NCBI GenBank assembly: GCA_009103225.1
Contig: RHPI01001517.1
Location: 337,275-389,570, forward strand
Direction: 5' to 3'
Origin: Chlorokybus atmophyticus
Taxonomy: Eukaryota > Streptophyta > Chlorokybophyceae > Chlorokybales > Chlorokybaceae
Length of the DNA stretch: 52,296 bases
The notes under the pieces were generated by a model. It saw only the letters and a list, made by a program, of their open reading frames with translations. It made no database searches and was not told the DNA's origin. Positions 9,863 through 20,934 of the stretch are shown here, piece after piece (within the stretch, counting starts at the first letter, position 1; every line of letters starts with the position of its first letter). The position numbers and the translations under genes were made by a program.

Positions 9863-10524
9863 AAGATTGAAGACGTTGTGTGTCCCTGTGGCACCTTCTT
9901 TATCTGCCATCATTTCAGCTGTGGAGTTGACACATCTGGTCGGTACGCTTTATCTGCTACATGCCCATGCTCGACGGTTGTTCAGCAATGCACGCGTCTA
10001 CCGTGCGGGTATGTACGGTCTGCTACACCACATGTTGTCAATGACTTTACTGCTGTTGTCTCCGCTGTTGCTGATGCTCCAAAGAGGGATCAGCCAGAGA
10101 CTATCATGCTGTCATCTCGTTGTGAATCCTTGACCAATGGAGCTTGTCACCAAGTTGAAGGCAGGCGTTTGAGACTTAGACGCTCTCGTCCCGATCATAA
10201 TGATGGGTCGTTGCTTTGTGCCCTCTCCCCTGCGATCTTTATGAGGCAAGTGTGCAGCAATGCAATGGAAGGCTTGCTGTGTGTCATTAACGGAACGCAA
10301 GTATGATGGTGTTGCTAAGGAGACAAGTGGTGAGACTTCACGCACTCCGGAGTTGAAGACGCTGTTGCGTGACTTTGCTGATGTGCTGGTTGAAGGTCTA
10401 CCCAGCGGTCTACCTCCAAGGAGACATGTTGATCATAGTGTGGAGCTGCTTCCTGGTGATCACAAACCTCCTTATCGCCATATCTTAAAGATGTCCCATG
10501 CTGAGGTAGCAGAAGCAGAGCCAA
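9863..10524 (+). pseudogene. Ty3-A pol linker before RT
   Basis: Frameshifted stretch between protease and RT. From about 10300 a recognisable pre-RT block appears (LLRDFADVLVEGLPSGLPP, then HVDHSVELLPG), as seen before RT in Ty3 elements. A related scrap lies at 30290-30499. Several stops. Confidence 0.65.
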
Positions 10525-11804
10525 GTGCAGGACTTGCTGCACAGAGGTTTGATACGGCCTTCAAAGTCACCTTACGATGCATCGATCCTGTTCGCAAGGA
10601 AGAAAGATGGCAAGCTGCGAATGTGCATTGACTACCATGGCTTGAACCGCATCACCAAAAAGAACAGGTTCCCTCTGCCACGTATTAATGAATTATTAGA
10701 GCAATTGTCTGGATCTGCATTCTTCAGCAAGATCAACTTGGCTAGTGCTTATCATCAAATACGAGTTGCGGATGAGGACATTGAAAAGACTGCTTTCAAC
10801 ACTCGGTATGGGCATTATGAATGGTTGGTCCTGTCATTTGGTATGACAAACGCCCCAGCTACGTTTCAGTCAACAATGAATGCGGTGTTTCGAGATTTGC
10901 TCGGCAAAGGAGTACTTGTCTACCTCGATGACATCCTAGTGTACAGTGCGACACCGCAGAAGCACCATGAGCTATTGAAGCAGGTGTTGCAACATCTGCG
11001 AGAACACCAGTTATGCGCACAACTCCCAAAGTGTGAATTATTTGTTGATGAGGTGGAGTACCTTGGCCATGTTGTATTTGCTGCTGGCATCCGTCCTAAT
11101 CCACGGAAGATATAAGTTGTACGTGATTGGCCTGACCTTACTACCAAAGCTGAAGTACAATCTTTCCTTGGACTCGCGGGGTACTACAGGCGCTTTGTTG
11201 CCAACTACTCTCGCATTGCTGTTCCCCTTACCAGTCTTACTGCTGAAAAGGCCAAGTTTCATTGGGGACTTGAGCAAAAGCAGGCTTTTGAGCAGTTAAA
11301 GATGGCATTAACTTCAACTCCTGTACTACTGCACCCCGACCCTTCCTCACCTTACACCATTACAACTGATGCAAGCGACAAAGCGGTTGGAGGTGTTTTG
11401 CAACAAGATGAAGGCAAGGGCCTGCAACCAGTTGCCTACTTCAGCCGAAAGCTGTCTGGTGCGGAGTTAAACTACGCTGTGCACGAAAAACTCATACACA
11501 AGTATTGGCGTTGAAACAGTGGCGCTGTTTTGTAGAAGGTGTGCACTTCACACTTGAGACCGACCACAACCCCCTGAGATACTTGCAATCGCAACCTCTT
11601 TTGTCAAGGCGACAGGCACAATGGCTTGAGTTTCTTCAGCAGTTTGACTTTGATGTTCGTTACCGCACAGGTGTGAGCAACAAGGTAGCTGATGCGTTGA
11701 GTCGCATGCACAGTGTTGAGTCACACCTACTAAAGGAGCCACATGTGCGAGATAAGTTGAAAGAGTGTTTGGCAATGGACCACTTAGCTCAGCAACTGCT
11801 TAAA
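10525..11804 (+). pseudogene. Ty3-A reverse transcriptase and RNase H
   Basis: RT copies the element RNA; RNase H removes the template strand. RT motifs in order are RKKDGKLRMCIDY, LPRINELLEQL, YHQIRV, SFGMTNAPATFQ, and the catalytic YLDDILVY near 10920-10943. A TAA at 11113-11115 follows a RPNPRK block. The frame then continues into the RNase H connection (FLGLAGYYRRF) and RNase H (TDASDKAVGGVL near 11359-11400, TDHNPLRY near 11561). Another stop and shift lie near 11513. The C-terminal RNase H to integrase linker is cut at 11804 by Copia-C1, leaving the duplication TTAAA. Confidence 0.85.
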
Positions 11805-12189
11805 TGTTGAAGGAATGGAGTCAGCCATTATCTTCGTGTCACTTTTCTACGATCAACTTATCTGTTAGCAGTTATGGTCAACAGCAGTTACAGCCGTTAC
11901 AAGTCAACTCTGGTCAACCTTTGACTTTGACTAGTGGTTATGGAGGTTACATGAGTTACGGGAGTTATGGAGGTTACGGGAGTTACGGTCAACTGCCGTT
12001 ACTGAAGTCACGCTTTGACTTTGACCAGTGTGTACTAGTGTTGACTTTGACTAGTACCACTTATAGTTGACTAGTGTACTATATAAGCCACTGTGTGTTG
12101 CTTATTACAATAGATCCACTTTGCTCTGTTTCTTGGCGCCACACTTTGTGCATTGTGTGCTTAGCTTGCTATTGTGCAATCTCTCATCA
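11805..12189 (+). repeat. Copia-C1 5' LTR with TTGAC array
   Basis: TGTTGAAGG...CATCA. It contains a GTTAYGGAG-type minisatellite (11936-11985) and about ten TTGACY/RGTCAA motifs between 11875 and 12072, just upstream of a TATATAA box (12080-12086). Confidence 0.9.
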
Positions 12190-12201
12190 GGTCATGGGCC
12201 C
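12190..12201 (+). other. Copia-C1 primer site, half-tRNA type
   Basis: GGTCATGGGCCC directly abuts the LTR. Its complement GGGCCCATGACC matches, with one mismatch, the anticodon arm GGGCCCATAACC of plant-type initiator tRNA-Met. Drosophila copia is known to prime from an internal fragment of this same tRNA. Confidence 0.75.
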
Positions 12202-12287
12202 ACACTAGCACTAGCTACACAATAGGATAACAAGTTGGTGATTAGCTTGGGGAGGCGCCGTCTTCATTGCAACCTAGCAAGGGAAGC

Positions 12288-15200
12288 ATGGCGACCAGCT
12301 ATGACAAGGTGAACATTGAGCCACTGGACCTCGACAACTATGGGACATGGAGCATCCGGATGCAGATGCTACTCATGCACAAGGATCTATGGTCAGTGGT
12401 GGATCCCACAGAGCGCCCTCTCAACACGGAGGACGCACCCACAAAAAGAAGGTCAAATCAGGCACTTGCTTTGATAGGATTGAATGTAGTACAGCATCAC
12501 TTAGCGCTTGTTGCATGTTGCAAGTCTGCTAGAGAGTTGTGCCAGAAGTTTGCTGAGGTTTACAAGGCTAAGAACAATGCTAGGAAGTTGCAGTTGAGGA
12601 AGCAGTTGAATGCTTTGAGGAAGGATGTTGCTGAACCTGTCATCAAGTTCATCTCACGAGCCAGGCAGCTGTGGGACGACTTGCTTGCCATTGGACATGA
12701 AGTGAAGGAGGTGGAGGTGGTCTGGGTCATCCTTGCTGGCTTGCCCAAGGAGTTCGACATGACTGTCACCATTATGGAGTCAACCAGTGAGGAGCTCACC
12801 CTCGAGGCCATCACCCCACGCCTACTTCAAGTCGAGCAACGAGCATCCACTTCACGCCAGGACGAGGCTGAAGCTGTGGCATTCGCGGCACAATCCAATC
12901 CACGCCCCAACAACAACAACGGTGGTGGGAAGAAGGAGACGCGTACAAGCCACTACTGCGACAAGAAGGGACACCTGAAGAAGGACTGTCGAAAGTTGAA
13001 GCGCGATCAGCAACATAAACAAGGTTCTGATAGACAAGCTGTAGCACTTGCTGATAGCACCACTGCTATCGAAAGCGCTTGGTTGTTTGATTCTGCGTGC
13101 ACACAGCATATGACCCCACACAGACATGAGTTCCAGGAATATCATGCTCTGAGCGATGCTGCTGGTGTGAAAGTGAGCTTTGGCAACAAGCTGCACTTGC
13201 AAGCTGTGGGAGTGGGCACCGTTATGCTACACACTGTGGTGGCGGGCGCTACACACGAAGTGGCCCTGAAGGAGGTGATCCATGTGCCAGGATTAGCTTC
13301 CAGCCTGTTCTCCGTTCGAAGAGCTACAAGCGCAGGCGCTAAAGTTGACTTCACTGCTCAGAAGTGTCAAGTCAAGGTGAACAACATTGTTGTTGTAGAG
13401 GGCACATTGCGAGAGAGCTTGTACTGCATCACACTGGATTGGCAGCATGCTTTGTCTGCGACAGTCACTGCATCGGACACAGCTCATTTTTGGCACCGAA
13501 GACTTGGACATATTGGATGGGACAACCTGGCAAGACTGGTGGCTAAGGACATGGTGGAAGGGATCAACATCAAAGCGGAGGACATCAAGGGAATAAAAGG
13601 TGATCTATGCGAGACGTGCGTGCTGAGGAAGATGCCTAGGCAGCCTTTTCCTACCTCTTCCCGCAACAGTACAGCACCCTTGCAGCTCGTGCACATGGAT
13701 GTGTGCGGTCCCATGCCAGTTGCGTCCACTGGAGGGAGTTGGTACGTTGCCACTTTCATAGATGACTTCAGCAAGCTGTCTGCTATCATTCCAGTTGCTG
13801 CGAAGTCGGATGTTGCTGCTGTAGTCAAGAGGACACTCACTCAGCTGGCTACACAAGCAAAGACAAAGGTGTTGGCGTTGAGAAGTGATCGAGGCTCTGA
13901 GTATCTCAACCACACCTTGAAGAGCTACCTGGATGAGCACGGCATTAAGCATGAGACTACTGCACCCTACACCCCTGAGCAAAACGGTGCTGCGGAGCGT
14001 CTCAACCACACGCTTGTGGAGCGCGTGCGTGCCATGCTTACAGAGACAAAGCTGGACAAAGCTTTGTGGGCTGAGGCGTTTGTCACGGCCAATTACATCC
14101 GCAACAGGTCACCTACGAGCAACAAAGCCAAGACCCCGTGGGAGTTGTTCTACGGTGCGAAGCCTGATGTGACGCACATGCGTATGTTTGGAGCCAATGT
14201 GTATCCACACATCCCCAAGCAGCTAAGCAGGAAGCTTGAGAACGTGAGGGAGATGGGTGTCTTTTTCGGGTACGAGCCAAACTCCAAGGCGTACAGGATC
14301 TTGCTTGAGCACAGCAAGAAGATTGTGATTCGAAGGGATGTTGTCTTCAACGAGAAGATGGTGGTGACTTCACCAACAACACCTTCTACGCATGTGAACA
14401 ATGACCTTGCTGAGGAGCCAGAGATCATCACCACACCATCTGCCAACGTGGAGGTTCCTAATGGTGCGCCACACCTTGAGGAGGACGAGATTGCACCTGT
14501 GGATGAGCAGGAGAGGCGCTACCCTGTGAGAAACAGAGCGCCACCTCAATTTTACCAAAGGTTCCAGGCCATGAGCGCTGAAACCACTGAGGAGAAGGAG
14601 CCAAGCACCTACCATGAGGCCAATACAGCTCCAGATGCTGAGTTGTGGCGCAAGGCCATGGATGAGGAGATTGCTTCGCTACACGCCAACAAGACTTGGG
14701 TACTTGAGCAGGTTCCACAAGGCGTCAAGCCTATACCTGTCACGTGGGTGTACAAGATCAAGCGTGACGGCAAGGGCAACATTGAGCGCTACAAGGCGCG
14801 ACTTGTGGCAAAGAGCTTCCTTCAGGAGGAGGGCGTTGACTACAAGGAGGTGTTAGCACCGGCTAGTAAGCACACAACCTTCAGGGCGTTACTTGCAAAG
14901 GTTGCTGTAGAGGACTTGGAGCTGCACCACATGGACGTGAAGACTGCTTTTCTCTATGGAGAGTTGGATGAGCAGATCTATGTGCAGCAGCCTCAAGGTT
15001 ACGAGGAGGGAGGCTCAGAAAAGGCTTGCTTGCTACATAAGGCTCTTTATGGGCTTAAGCAAGCACCAAGAGTCTGGCACATTCGGCTCAGCAAGGAGCT
15101 AGAGAAGATGGGCGTTCAGCAGTCATCATCAGATTCCGGGCTCTTCATCAGTGAAGACGGCCAAGTGTGGTTGCTGGTGTATGTGGACGACATCATCTTG

Positions 15201-16136
15201 GCATCAAACGACACTGCAGCGATGTCACACATCAAGGTGACACTGCAATCTGCTTTTGAGATTCGAGATCTTGGCGATGCACGCTTGTTTCACGGCATTG
15301 TCATCACCAGAGACAAAGTTGCAAGGACAATCAAGATCACCCAGAAGCAAATGGTTTTGGATGTACTCAAGAAGTTCAAGTTGCAAGACGCCAAGGGCAA
15401 GGCAACACCACTGAGCGTGGGAGTACATCTACTCAAGGCATAGGACACTACCACTGTGCTTGACAAGGCTACATATCCATATGGTGAGCTAGTTGGGAGC
15501 CTCATCTACTTGTCAATCAGCACGAGGCCTGATATCGCACAAGCCGTGGGAGTCTTGGCGAGACACATGTCAGCACCAACCATGGAGCACTGGAGGGCGG
15601 CAAAAGGAGTTCTTCGCTACCTTGGCAGCACCTTGAACGTGGGTATCACTTTTGGGAGGACAACAGACATTGCATTACAGGGTTATTGTGATGCGGACTA
15701 TGCGGGGGACCTCGACACAAAGAGGTCTACCACAGGATACACTTTCCTGATGGGAGGAGGCGTCGTCAGCTGGAACAGCCGACTACAGCCTACCGTTGCT
15801 GCATCAACCACTGAGGCCGAGTATATGGCGGCTTCATCTGCAGTAAAGGAAGCATTGTGGCTTCGCAAGCTTATTACTGACTTGGGACATGCACTCAGCT
15901 GTGTCACAATCCTTTGTGACAACCAGGGCGCACTCAAGATGAGTATGCACCCTATTACATCCACCAGGACAAAGCATATTGACATTATGCACGACATGGT
16001 GAGAGAGAGAGTTGCACGTGGTGAAGTGGAGTTCAAGTATTGCAGTACAGAGGACATGCTAGCTGACTGCATGACCAAGCCACTTCCACCCAACAAGTTC
16101 AAAACCTGCTGCATCGGACTTGGAGTACAAGGTTAA
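12288..16136 (+). CDS. Copia-C1 Gag-Pol polyprotein, one in-frame TAG
   Basis: About 1282 codons. The ATG at 12288 (AAGCATGGCG) is preferred to an upstream TTG. Gag occupies codons 1-~260 with a UBN2-type LDLDNYGTWSIRM start; its knuckle reads SHYCDKKGHLKKDC, so the first Cys is Ser. The protease site is FDSACTQHMT (~268). Integrase has an H-x3-H/CxxC finger (HRRLGH, CETC) and a complete D-D-E set (HMDVCGPM, LRSDRGSEY, EQNGAAERLN). RT has the catalytic YVDD (near 15180). RNase H has DADYAGD, TEAEYMA and CDNQGA. A single TAG (15441-15443, codon 1052) lies between RT and RNase H; the frame is otherwise open to TAA at 16134-16136. The related Copia-C5 copy has TGA at the same spot. Confidence 0.93.
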
Positions 16137-16152
16137 GTTGCTCGCGTGGGAG

Positions 16153-16537
16153 TGTTGAAGGAATGGAGTCAGCCATTATCTTCGTGTCACTTTTCTACGA
16201 TCAACTTATCTGTCAGCAGTTATGGTCAACGGCAGTTACAGCCGTTACAAGTCAACTCTGGTCAACCTTTGACTTTGACTAGTGGTTATGGAGGTTACAT
16301 GAGTTACGGGAGTTATGGAGGTTACGGGAGTTACGGTCAACTGCCGTTACAAGAGTCACGCTTTGACTTTGACCAGTGTGTACTAGTGTTGACGTTGACT
16401 AGTACCACTTATAGTTGACTAGTGTACTATATAAGCCACTGTGTGTTGCTTATTACAATGCATCCACTTTGCTCTGTTTCTTGGCGCCACACTTTGTGCA
16501 TTGTGTGCTTAGCTTGCTACTGTGCAATCTCTCAACA
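16153..16537 (+). repeat. Copia-C1 3' LTR
   Basis: 385 bp, same length as the 5' LTR, ends CTCAACA, followed by the TTAAA duplication. TATATAA at 16428-16434. Confidence 0.92.
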
Positions 16538-16542
16538 TTAAA

Positions 16543-17739
16543 CACCCTGAAGCTTCCTGATCCTGGGAAACAGGCATGCTTTACCACAATGAACGGCTGT
16601 ACATTCTTGCAGAGCCGTATATGCGTGTTTGTTTTATGGAGGAAGCACACTCTTCTCCAAGTAGTGGGCACCAAGGCGTTGAGCGTACTACTGCCACCTT
16701 ACGCAAAAGCTTTTACTGGCCACAGATGCATAAAGACACTGTCGACTTTGTGGCTATCTGTGACGTTTGCTAACGCGTAAAGGCGTCAACCCAAAAGGCT
16801 GCTGGTCTACTTCAACCTCTTCCTGTATCACGTGCATTGTGGGAGACTGTTACCATGGACTTTATCTTTAGGTTGCCTCGTACCACTGCTGGCTACGATG
16901 GCATACTTGTAGTTGTCGACAAGTCGAGTTAGATGGTGCGGCTAGTACCTTGCACATCTTCTTGTACTGCTCCTGAGATAGCGAAGATGTTTATGAAGCA
17001 TGTGTTTAAACACCATGAACTTCCTAAGGTGATTGTGAGTGACAGAGACCCTCGATTTACTCGCAACTTCTGGCGTGCCTTGCACAAGGATCTCGGCACC
17101 AAGCTCAGCTTCAGCACTGCTTTTTACCCTCAGACGGACGGTCCGACAGACAGGGCTAATAGAGTTGAAGATACCCTTTGCTGCTTTGTCAGTACTCGGC
17201 AAAAGGATTGGGATGATTGGCTGGACATTGTGGAGTTCAGCATCAACAATAGGAAAAGTGCTTCTACAGGTGTGACCCCTTTCTTTCTCAACTATGGTCG
17301 TCACCCAAGCACTCCGTTGCTTCAATCTCTGCCTGCTGCTGAACCTATTGATGCTGTTTACCACTACTTGCGACAAGGAGCCGAAGTGTTAAAGCTTGTG
17401 CGCGACTCTGCATTGACAGCGCAAAACAGGCAGAAACAGCACGCAGACATTCATTGCCGAGAACTCTCCTTTGCAGTTGGTAATTGGGTGCTAGTGTCTG
17501 CTAAACATCTACCCCTGCTCACATTCATACAAAAGCTGTCAAACAGGTGGATTGGTCCCTTTCAAATCACAGAAGCGGTGTCGTTTGTTGCGTACAAAAT
17601 GGAATTGCCACCAACTATGCGCGCACATCCAGTCTTTCATGTGAGCCTCTTGAAGCCTCATGTCGGTGAGCCTCCTGCACGCCCTCCTGCTGTTGTTGTT
17701 GACAACTCGCATGCGGAGTTCGAAGTTGCAGACATTTAA
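16543..17739 (+). pseudogene. Ty3-A integrase
   Basis: Integrase inserts element cDNA into chromosomes. Resuming after Copia-C1, the HHCC zinc motif is visible (H..H near 16645-16676, CDVC near 16762), then the core: first Asp in MDFIFRLP (16855), second Asp in SDRDPRF (17040). Exactly 36 residues later the expected Glu of QTDGQTER is Asp (GPTDR, GAC at 17149-17151). GPF and VFHVSLLKPH blocks of the C-terminal part follow. Stops occur after CDVC (TAA ~16771), in KSS (TAG ~16930), and as TAA at 17737-17739. Strand transfer is unlikely with the E-to-D change. Confidence 0.85.
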
Positions 17740-17883
17740 GATGATGCTGTACGCAAGGGCGTAAGACTGTATCTGGTCAAGTGGGTTGGCTACCCTGTAT
17801 ACGAGTCGACTTGAGAACCCGCAGAGCATCTAGCAAATGCCCCTGCCATCCTTAAGGGATATCATGCACGTCGTAGTGCAGCT
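17740..17883 (+). pseudogene. Ty3-A chromodomain at the integrase C-terminus
   Basis: In frame after the TAA, RLYLVKWVGYPVYEST is followed by TGA (17812-17814) and then EPAEHL. The conserved chromodomain third aromatic Trp (ESTWEP) has become a stop by a single G-to-A change. Chromodomains direct chromovirus integration to marked heterochromatin, which fits the nested surroundings. Confidence 0.8.
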
Positions 17884-17915
17884 TTAAGGACGAAGCTTCT
17901 GTGAGCGGGAGGAGT

Positions 17916-18570
17916 TGTAACAAAGTTGGCATTACACTTGCTTTCAAGCTAAATTTCTAGCCTTTTACCCCAAAACAGCCATGTTTACCAGGTCTGACGC
18001 GTTATGCTTTTATAAAGTCCCGGTTTGCCGGGTTAGTTCTAAATTAAGGGCGCGCGTTTGGAAGGTCACGCGAGCGTTATGCGCTGACATTTGACCACCG
18101 TCGAAAGCTTCCATGCGCCGACGCAATTTTTACAGCTAATTTATGTGTTTCTGAGCATGTGTGCGCGGTGGAGTCAACATAGTTGACTTCTACAATGATA
18201 GTGTAGCCTCTTATGTATATAAGTAGCTAGTATACTGCTATTAAAGAGGTTGGACCAAGTAGAAATTAAGTTAATGCTCTTGTTGTGGACGGTGTGTGCG
18301 TGCTCGTGTAGTTTGCATCCACGATGCGTGTGTGCGCGTGGGTGTGCTTTTGCTACAGCTCTTGCACGGACCGGACTGCCCCACAAGCTTTGAGGCGCCT
18401 ACATTGCCCTCAAGGTGTTCAACCCCACGGTGCAAATACTGTTGTTGATTGATTGCGAGTAGGTGCACGTGTGATAGCGCCATTAGTGTGCTCAGTTGCA
18501 TCCTATCTCGTTCATCAGGCTGGTAGCTCTGGTGAGGTGTTCAATCAGCATGAGCATGAGCATCGCTACA
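17916..18570 (+). repeat. Ty3-A 3' LTR
   Basis: 655 bp, preceded by the purine tract GAGCGGGAGGAGT (17903-17915) and followed by the CTAGC duplication. TATATAA near 18216. Differs from the 5' LTR by scattered substitutions and short indels. Confidence 0.92.
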
Positions 18571-18966
18571 CTAGCATTGAACAAAGTGTTCAAGCAATTC
18601 AGGTATGTGGAAGTGGCCAACAAGCACAGTTGGAAGGTGGTGGAACTGCAGGGCAACCCTTTCGCCACGGATGACATGGAGAAGAAGCGCGTTAAAAAGG
18701 CAATCAAGGAGGTGGCTGCGGCGCAGCCCAAGCCCAAGGCAAAGCCTGCCTATAATCCCAACAAGGGGCGGGGCCAATACCCCCCTCGCTACTGCGGGTC
18801 CTACGCATTCGGTGCGGGGCACATCAGCTACAAGACCGCTCCCATGCAGTCTCAAGCAGTTTCTACTGGGGGCCAACGTGATGCCCGCACTTGTTACAAT
18901 TGCGGGGAGCCTGGGCACCTGCGTGCTTATTGCCGTAAGGCCTCCGCTAACCGTGGGGTTCGGTAG
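18571..18966 (+). pseudogene. DIRS-1 ORF1, 3' part with CCHC zinc knuckle
   Basis: Resumes ORF1 after Ty3-A: a VEVANKHSWKVVELQGNPF block, a Lys/Pro-rich basic stretch (KKRVKKAIKEVAAAQPKPKAK), then the zinc knuckle CYNCGEPGHLRAYC (C-x2-C-x4-H-x4-C, near 18892-18933), ending in TAG at 18964-18966. It is likely the nucleocapsid-like, RNA-binding end of the DIRS Gag. The DIRS-2 copy has the same region but with the first Cys changed to Trp. Confidence 0.75.
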
Positions 18967-19328
18967 AACAGCTTGGTAGCTGTGGGGACATTGTGATAGC
19001 CTAGCAGCTGTACACTTGTGTGCAATCGTTGCTGGTAACTTCGTTTGAGGTCTCGCACAACCCCTAAATGGGATGAAACTTTAAGTGCATCCTTGTAACG
19101 TAGTGACGCTCACGAAGAGCTATATAATGTGAAATTTGAACACGATTTGCTATGGTTGCACATTAATTGGTGCATAACTTTTGTGTAAGGCCGTTGTTGG
19201 AAAACTTTTGTCTTTCTTTGATTTTCTATTGGACGTCGCTTATCGGTGTGAGCGCTACGTAGCGCTTCGTTATTACACCTTAAACGTCCCCATCAGACAT
19301 TGTATGGAAAAATTACGACTAGTACAAA
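18967..19328 (+). other. DIRS-1 spacer between ORF1 and RT
   Basis: About 360 bp without a supported ORF. The corresponding part of DIRS-2 lies at 37271-37669 (minus). A short palindrome GAGCGCTACGTAGCGCTTC lies at about 19250-19268. Confidence 0.5.
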
Positions 19329-20077
19329 ATGAGAGTGCATGCACTCAGTTATGGCACATATTGGGGGGCCGAAACAGGGGCAGCGTATACTGTGGCACTT
19401 GACTGCACTGCAGTTGAGTCGGAGCTGGTGGAGGACTTGATGAAGCGTCATGAGTTTGCACGAGCACCTAGCAACTTGGTTGTGGAAGGTCCATATATGA
19501 GGCACCGCTTACGGGAGGTCTTGCCCGTATGGCGTGAGTTCTGTGAGTCTGCTATAGTCCTGTCATGGGTGGAGTATGGGTACAAGCTGCCGTGGGCTCA
19601 AAATCCACCGCCCGAATGGGCATTCACCAATCATGAGGGTGTGCATGAGTTTTCGGACTTCACTACAGCGGCCATTGCGAACTTGGTGCACAGTGGGGCT
19701 GCATAAGAGTGTGTCACACCCCCCCTCGTGATGAGCCCACTCGATGTGGTAGATAATGGCCGCAAGTTGCGCCTCATCATGGACTTGCGCTATGTCAACT
19801 CCTACTTGGTGAACACCCCGTTCAAGTATGAAGATGTGCGCAGCATTTTAGACTTGCTACAACCCGAGGATTGGTTGTTCTCCATGGACTTACAGTCTTA
19901 ATACCATCATGTAAACATTCACCCCACCTTTTTGGGCTACTTGGGGTTCTCATTTGCGGGCAAAGTGTACAACATTTGCTCATTGCCATTTGGGTTGAGC
20001 ACGGCTTGCTTTGCATTCACAATGGTTACGAAGCAGTCGGTGCGACGCTGGCGTGCGCAAGGCATCCGGGTGTTGCC
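19329..20077 (+). pseudogene. DIRS-1 reverse transcriptase, N-terminal half
   Basis: Blocks in order are MRHRLREVLPVWREFCESA, LPWAQNPPPEWAFTN, AAIANLVHSGAA, LRLIMDLRYVNSYL, WLFSMDLQS (first RT Asp), LGYLGFSFAGKVYN and LPFGLSTACFAFT, which are RT motifs typical of DIRS elements. Stops: TAA at 19704-19706, where DIRS-2 still has CAA (Gln), and TAA at 19899-19901, where DIRS-2 has TCA. Cut at 20077 by TRIM-1. Confidence 0.8.
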
Positions 20078-20589
20078 TGTAACGGAAATGTACATTACAT
20101 CACCACATATCGACCATAAAAGCACCAAGTCTTTTGTGGTCGAGTGGGCTGTGACATTGGTCATCGGAGCTTGAGACCCGGGTTCGATTCCCGCCTTGCA
20201 CACAAATTCCGCGGTCGTTGTTTCTCGATCTAATAACATCGTAAATGGTCACTTTATAAGTGCCATCATCGATGGATCGCGACTTGCCTAATGGCAGTCG
20301 CGCCGAACGACCAGTTCAGTCGGCGCGGCAGGGCGCGACCTGTGGGGCCGGCAGCAGTGCAATATGCGCGCGTTGACCGATATGGGCCAAAATTGGCCGG
20401 TCCTTGGGTAGTGGGGCCGGTGACCGACCCTAAATCAGACCCCTGGGAAGATTCCCCAGCTAACGAGCGCCTGCTGCCGAGGACGTCAGCGTTCTTAAGT
20501 GGGGGGGGGGGGGCCCGGAAAGGTACATTAAATCACCACAAATCGACCATAAAAGCACCAAGTCTTTTGTGGTCGAGTGGGCTGTGACA
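20078..20589 (+). mobile_element. TRIM-1, 512-bp terminal-repeat retrotransposon in miniature
   Basis: Two 79-bp direct repeats (20078-20156, 20511-20589) start TGTAAC (5' copy) and end TGTGACA. A near-duplication TTGCC/GTGCC flanks them (20073-20077, 20590-20594). Right after the first repeat, TTGGTCATCGGAGC (20157-20170) resembles the initiator-Met PBS with one extra base. A poly-G tract (20500-20513) precedes the second repeat, whose first 5 bases are garbled, probably by homopolymer slippage. The interior has no ORF. The repeats carry a hairpin (CGACCATAAAAG/CTTTTGTGGTCG). It splits the RT frame exactly before the YIDD motif. An alternative is a tRNA-derived SINE: A-box-like 20138-20149, B-box-like GGTTCGATTCC 20181-20191. 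Confidence 0.7.
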
Positions 20590-20904
20590 GTGCCATACAT
20601 CGACGACTTCCTCTTTGTTGCTCGTTCACGGACAGCGCATGCCTCCACCCTGGCTGTGGTGCAAGCAAATGCAGCATGGTGCGGGCTTGTGATCAACACC
20701 AAGGCACAGACTGTACTCAACAAAGTTATTGTTTTCCTCGGCTTTGTGTGGGATACGCACGCTGGCACTAGTCGTGTCCCCGGCAAGAAGCGCGAAGATT
20801 TGCTCAGAGACTTGCAACGCGCATTTGGTGATAGGCGCCATGTGCCAGTAAAGTTGCTGGCCCGCATCTGTGGCAAGCTGCAATCTATGTTGGGTCTACC
20901 ATAA
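20590..20904 (+). pseudogene. DIRS-1 reverse transcriptase, catalytic YIDD segment
   Basis: The RT frame restarts with the catalytic YIDDFLFVARS, then a thumb-like block VFLGFVWDTHAGTSRVP and RDLQRAFGDRRHVPVKLLARICGKLQS. TAA at 20902-20904 ends the open stretch. The catalytic aspartates are intact. Confidence 0.8.
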
Positions 20905-20934
20905 AACTCATAACTTGGCATACACGCCGCCTAA

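Larger units (their letters stand above)
11805..16537 (+). mobile_element. Copia-C1, nearly intact Ty1/copia element nested in Ty3-A
   Basis: 4.73-kb element with 385-bp LTRs (11805-12189, 16153-16537), TTAAA duplication (11800-11804, 16538-16542), a PBS matching the internal anticodon arm of initiator tRNA-Met, one long gag-pol frame, and the PPT CGCGTGGGAG just before the 3' LTR. Domain order integrase before RT is diagnostic of Ty1/copia. The LTRs differ at roughly ten positions by eye, so this is a comparatively recent insertion. Confidence 0.95.
1664..18570 (+). mobile_element. Ty3-A, Ty3/gypsy chromovirus, hosting two nested retrotransposons
   Basis: LTR retrotransposon bounded by TGTAAC...TACA LTRs (1664-2302 and 17916-18570) and a perfect 5-bp target duplication CTAGC (1659-1663, 18571-18575) inside DIRS-1 ORF1. 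The order is PBS, gag, protease, RT, RNase H, integrase, chromodomain, PPT. This is the Ty3/gypsy order, and the C-terminal chromodomain places it with chromoviruses. It is interrupted by Ty3-B in the protease gene and by Copia-C1 after RNase H. Removing both leaves an element of about 6.1 kb. It is inactive: gag is deleted and frameshifted, the protease catalytic Asp is Asn, the integrase Glu is Asp, and there are many stops. The two LTRs differ by several indels (639 versus 655 bp), so it is an old insertion. Confidence 0.92.

Noticed and set aside
20138-20191. Stand-alone tRNA gene suggested by A-box and B-box words
   Set aside because: No acceptor stem or anticodon arm can be drawn, and the segment spans the LTR/PBS junction of TRIM-1.
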